Made by a program: the position numbers and the translations under genes. This document shows, piece by piece, positions 62,220 to 64,000 of a stretch of 64,000 bases of DNA (its first letter is position 1; the number at the start of each line of letters is the position of its first letter). Source of the stretch: Lamellibrachia columna (Eukaryota > Annelida > Polychaeta > Sabellida > Siboglinidae). The notes beneath the pieces were generated by a model. It saw nothing but the letters and a program-made list of their open reading frames with translations. It searched no databases and had not been told where the DNA came from. Where the stretch lies: assembly GCA_963662155.1 (NCBI GenBank), contig OY759265.1:58147220-58211219 (forward strand), in the 5' to 3' direction.

Positions 62220-62947
62220 GAAGTTCACACAATGGAGCACTGGTATTAAATGTAATGACTAGGTCATAATAAAAACTAAACAAATGCAGAATACCAAAAA
62301 GGGAAATTTCAAAATCAGTATGTTATAAAACCAACAAAACTTTGACAATTTTCTCATCCAATATATTACATTATGCCATTAATTGTTGAATGCATTTCCA
62401 GACAGGAACATTGCAGAAATGTGCAACATATGCATCAACTATGGTAGCAGCACAAAGCAGCCAGCTATAGAAAGAATTACCTTGGTGGTTTGATGAGAGG
62501 TAAACACGGACAGTGTCTGGTGTCTGCTGAGGAAGCTCTTCAACACTTCCAGCAATGACGCTCTTCATTTGTTCGTCTGTAGCAGAGACTCCTGGCAAAA
62601 CTAATAATAAAAGTATTGCGGAAAGATCTTAGTTAATTAATTTTTTATGTAACAGCTAGTAACTATTAAATTACAAATATCACTAATCTAAGGTTCATCA
62701 TAATTAATATTCAATATTTCTGCAGTAGAGAGAGTAATATTTAAGGAAAATATGTGTTTTGGCAATTTCTTTTATCAAAATGCCACTGTCATGAATTATA
62801 ATGCCAACTGCTTGACTTCCACCAAAGTGTCAAATGACAGCGATGTAACATCAGTAACTATCATGTCAGGGTTAATCTTCATAATTAAATCAAATGAAAT
62901 GTAAACAAGTAAACCCACCTGGGGACCCAGTCAAGCTGCCGTGAGAT
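46722..62947 (-). CDS. NWD1-like protein: DUF4062-type N-terminus, NACHT ATPase, WD40 repeats (5' end not seen)
   Basis: A large STAND/NLR-type ATPase most like NWD1 (NACHT and WD repeat domain-containing protein 1). Exons on the minus strand: 62947-62919, 62591-62481, 61147-60942, 60562-60401, 59885-59765, 58165-54677, 54321-54191, 50608-50479, 48047-47443, 46937-46722 (TAG). Every phase fits, giving about 1,732 residues (human NWD1 about 1,564). The N-terminus has VRVYLSSNHQ joined to DMQAERNYLMKRAVPRL, then LDVHWGM and AYFV-ALIGDSYGP, typical of the DUF4062 region. The NACHT domain has Walker A GQPGCGKS (about 57592-57615) and Walker B LYIVLDGLDQLL. WD40-type blades include TGSHTGPVKVWDVKTG, TGSIDGSVIIWDV, TGGEDARVKLWDLE and SGSADQTLRTWDVNTG. 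In NWD1 and its relatives APAF1 and NLRs, nucleotide binding drives oligomerisation; whether this protein works in immunity or another pathway cannot be told. At least one further 5' exon is required because 62947 begins mid-codon. Confidence 0.9.
46938..47442. other. NWD1-like gene, last intron
   Basis: Intron of 505 bp bounded by consensus sites (CACAGAAG|GTGAGG and TTTATTCAG). Nothing else was seen in it. Confidence 0.6.
48285..50430. repeat. 31-bp degenerate minisatellite, about 69 units, in an NWD1-like intron
   Basis: The unit is TGAGTTCTATGTGGTGACAC plus TCATTCACTGG. Units vary much more than in the other arrays (ACACGCATTC, ATGCAGTGAC, TTTTATGTGATGACTCAC), so it appears older. The larger pattern TATGTTCTATGTGGTGACAC alternates with GAGTATTATG towards 50 kb. 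It starts about 240 bp from exon 48047-47443 and ends about 50 bp before exon 50608-50479. Confidence 0.94.
50935..51335 (-). mobile_element. RTE-like LINE 3' fragment (minus strand)
   Basis: On the minus strand it reads MDRRRMNDLRKEVGM, LVRSRMRWAGHVVRMDVSKL, GRRKKGRPQLRWEDCVRRDM, the C-terminal tail of the RTE-like ORF. It is related to the ends of the elements at 29.1-29.5 kb and 36.7 kb and to the seed of the 63-bp array at 63 kb. Confidence 0.85.
51700..51925. repeat. 29-bp minisatellite, left part (split by a LINE)
   Basis: Units similar to ACATGTTACTTAGACTGTTC plus ACACACAACAC, diverged and of uneven length. It continues at 53067 after the LINE insertion. Confidence 0.9.
51926..53066 (+). 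mobile_element. 5'-truncated LINE (L2/CR1-like) inserted in the 29-bp satellite
   Basis: It carries the RT C-terminal half: ELFRHYIANGSSMYVTMLNA, GVKQGGILSPHLFNVYMDDL, catalytic MMYADDLCVFSP, YLGHIINNNLTDDDNIAKQK, then FNERIRSSIFILLCRL and a stop after IDQLYAFNS (52880). The 3' end is AATAAAAC followed by (ATT)n, typical of L2/CR1-type tails. A segment between SKAF and LLFAFF is deleted. The ORF from 51975 to 52880 is nearly intact, so this copy is younger than the one at 34.7-36.0 kb. Confidence 0.93.
53067..54032. repeat. 29-bp minisatellite, right part, about 33 units
   Basis: The unit is ACTTAGACTGTTCACACACA plus GCACATGTT. Shortened units (TTAGACACAACACATG) recur with a spacing of about 301 bp (53585 compared with 53886), showing a higher-order repeat. 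Confidence 0.95.
54322..54676. other. NWD1-like gene, short intron
   Basis: A 355-bp intron between two consensus sites (ACAG|GTGAGG and ATTATAG|GG). It is AT-rich and carries no repeat. Confidence 0.6.
54677..58165 (-). CDS. Main NACHT/WD40 exon of the NWD1-like gene
   Basis: A single 3,489-nt exon encodes about two thirds of the protein: a linker, the NACHT ATPase with Walker A (GQPGCGKS) and Walker B (VLDGLDQ), the winged-helix-like and helical part, and the first group of WD40 blades. It starts after TGCATGCAG at 58166 and ends with the donor ACAG|GTGAGG at 54677/54676. The upstream flank is already minisatellite at 58171, so the reading frame stays open for a further 133 codons into the array. 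That extension repeats a 14-residue unit (SLIHCPMSSST...) and is intronic, because the upstream exon 59885-59765 joins perfectly in phase here (QFSQS then ALEDELTWG). Confidence 0.9.
58171..59230. repeat. 42-bp minisatellite, about 25 units, touching the main NWD1-like exon
   Basis: The unit is AGTGTGTGGAGGAGAACATG plus GGACAGTGGATTAATGAACAGC (42 bp = 14 codons). It is open on both strands (minus: HCCSLIHCPMSSST). Its last unit ends five bases from the start of exon 58165-54677, so the 3' splice region of that intron is repeat-derived. Confidence 0.96.
59231..59764. other. NWD1-like intron, unique part
   Basis: AT-rich sequence without a recognised feature between the 42-bp array and exon 59885-59765. 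Confidence 0.5.
60118..60196 (-). repeat. Interspersed repeat, diverged copy C
   Basis: In reverse it reads AAAGCTCCCGATGGCATATG followed by GATAAGGAAGCCATTAGCTG, a diverged relative of 39513-39618 and 61332-61420. The frame APDGIWIRKPLAEQES keeps the same residues (PDG.W.RKPLA..ES). Confidence 0.6.
60224..60292. repeat. (CTCTCC)n and (CT)n microsatellite
   Basis: Six or more CTCCCT hexamers followed by about 15 CT dinucleotides, in an NWD1-like intron. Confidence 0.95.
61332..61420 (-). repeat. Interspersed repeat, copy B (in NWD1-like intron)
   Basis: The reverse complement matches 39513-39618 closely (AACAAGATTTGCCATCCAAG, GGACAAGGAAGCCATTGGCT), without the 18-bp block found there. The reading frame is open (KGPDGKWTRKPLAYPSTYNP). 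Confidence 0.85.
61421..62157. other. NWD1-like intron, unique part
   Basis: No exon or recognised element. A minus-strand open stretch at 61727-61978 has no family match and poor context. Confidence 0.4.
62158..62215. repeat. (TA)n microsatellite
   Basis: About 29 TA dinucleotides without interruption. Confidence 0.97.
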
Positions 62948-63028
62948 CTGAAAGTGCAAAAAATTACTTTTGACAAATGTTCTAGAGGCATGTCCCCAAT
63001 TGTATGTGTTCACAACTGTGACATTAAT

Positions 63029-64000
63029 TCAGGTTAACAAGAAGAATAGTAGGAAGCTGGATGAGATGGGCAGGTCACATGGTGTGGTTGGAGGCGGGCC
63101 AACTACCAAAGAAAGCAGAGGAGATGAAACAGCCAGGTCACTTGGTGTGGTTGGAGGCGGGCCAACTATCAAAGAAAGCAGAGGAGATGAAATAGCCAGG
63201 TCACTTGGTGTGGTTGGAGGTGGGCCAACTACCAAAGAAAGCAGAGGAGATGAAATAGCCAGGTCACTTGGTGTGGTTGGAGGCGGGCCAACTATCAAAG
63301 AAAGCAGAGGAGATGAAATAGCCAGGTCACTTGGTGTGGTTGGAGGCGGGCCAACTACCAAAGAAAGCAGAGGAGATGAAATAGCCAGGTCACATGGTGT
63401 GGTTGGAGGCGGGCCAACTATCAAAGAAAGCAGAGGAGATGAAATAGCCAGGTCACTTGGTGTGGTTGGAGGCAGGCCAACTACCAAAGAAAGCAGAGGA
63501 GATGAAATAGCCAGGTCACGTGGTGTGGTTGGAGGCGGGCCAACTATCAAAGAAAGCAGAGGAGATGAAATAGCCAGGTCACTTGGTGTGGTTGGAGGCA
63601 GGCCAACTACCAAAGAAAGCAGAGGAGATGAAATAGCCAGGTCACGTGGTGTGGTTGGAGGCGGGCCAACTATCAAAGAAAGCAGAGGAGATGAAATAGC
63701 CAGGTCACATGGTGTGGTTGGAGGCGGGCCAACTATCAAAGAAAGCAGAGGAGATGAAATAGCCAGGTCACTTGGTGTGGTTGGAGGCAGGCCAACTACC
63801 AAAGAAAGCAGAGGAGATGAAATAGTCAGGTCACGTGGTGTGGTTGGAGGCGGGCCAACTACCAAAGAAAGCAGAGGAGATGAAATAGTCAGGTCACTTG
63901 GTGTGGCTGGAGGCAGGCCAACTACCAAAGAAAGCAGAGGAGATGAAACAGCCAGGTCACTTGGTGTGGTTGGAGGTGGGCCGACTACCAAAGAAAGCAG
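63029..64000. repeat. 63-bp minisatellite, about 15 units to the window edge, seeded from a LINE
   Basis: The unit is GGTCACTTGGTGTGGTTGGA, GGCGGGCCAACTACCAAAGA, AAGCAGAGGAGATGAAATAGCCA (63 bp = 21 codons). The left edge on + reads LTRRIVGSWMRWAGHMVWLE then AGQLPKKAEEMKQPG, which matches the RTE-like C-terminus (LTRRLVRSRMRWAGHVVRMD). The array is therefore a tandem expansion of that LINE tail. On the minus strand it is open and proline-rich (PPPTTPSDLAISSPLLSL). It continues past the window. Confidence 0.95.

Noticed and set aside
63029..63991. Proline-rich 320-codon minus-strand frame (PPPTTPSDLAISS), possibly the 5' exon of the NWD1-like gene
   Set aside because: The array derives from the + strand of a LINE tail, and no splice donor in the needed phase toward 62947 was found.

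Overview
The window is nuclear DNA of an animal, most likely a marine invertebrate such as a lophotrochozoan or another non-vertebrate bilaterian. It is AT-rich and has spliced genes with GT-AG introns, tRNA-derived SINEs, several classes of non-LTR retrotransposon remnants, and a very large load of minisatellites. The species cannot be fixed from the sequence alone.

Four conserved protein-coding genes can be read exon by exon, with matching splice phases throughout. (1) UROD, uroporphyrinogen decarboxylase (heme synthesis), + strand, 1314-19270; nine coding exons are visible and the short first exon is not found. (2) CLCC1, an ER anion-channel-like membrane protein, - strand, 33713-22446; seven coding exons give a complete frame of 594 residues. 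(3) UQCRH, the hinge subunit of respiratory complex III, + strand, 39179-43035; four exons encode 86 residues and include a 12-nt microexon. (4) A NWD1-like NACHT/WD40 ATPase of the STAND/NLR type, - strand, 62947-46722; ten coding exons give about 1,732 residues, and the 5' end lies beyond the last visible exon. UROD and CLCC1 converge, CLCC1 and UQCRH diverge about 5.5 kb apart, and UQCRH and the NWD1-like gene converge. They belong to different pathways and nothing suggests a functional cluster.

Most of the remaining DNA is repeat. Nearly every large intron or spacer has its own private minisatellite: 28 bp (3.0-5.9 kb), 42 bp (6.8-7.2), 28 bp (10.0-10.4), 44 bp (12.8-17.8), 31 bp (19.3-19.7), 37 bp (24.4-25.6), 48 bp (29.9-31.5), 32 bp (35.1-35.4), 49 bp (44.2-45.1), 54 bp (45.4-45.9), 31 bp (48.3-50.4), 29 bp (51.7-54.0), 42 bp (58.2-59.2) and 63 bp (63.0-64.0). 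Several have higher-order periods. Two run right up to a splice acceptor, one starts at the UROD stop codon, and at least two were born inside retrotransposon reading frames. These arrays create very long apparent ORFs, up to about 750 codons, that are not genes.

Mobile elements include a 2.1-kb DNA transposon with long, internally repetitive terminal inverted repeats (7248-9364, Ginger-like), a hAT-type MITE with an 8-bp target duplication (40033-40368), a candidate 0.87-kb MITE (11160-12030), an RTE-like LINE with endonuclease and reverse-transcriptase remnants and a 14-bp target duplication (27338-29556), further LINE pieces (32.6-33.3, 34.7-36.0, 36.7-36.9, 50.9-51.3, 51.9-53.1 kb) and tRNA-derived SINEs. 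No rRNA gene, functional tRNA gene or CRISPR array was seen. No unmistakably new biological system was found; the most unusual property is the density, exon-hugging placement and transposon origin of the minisatellites.
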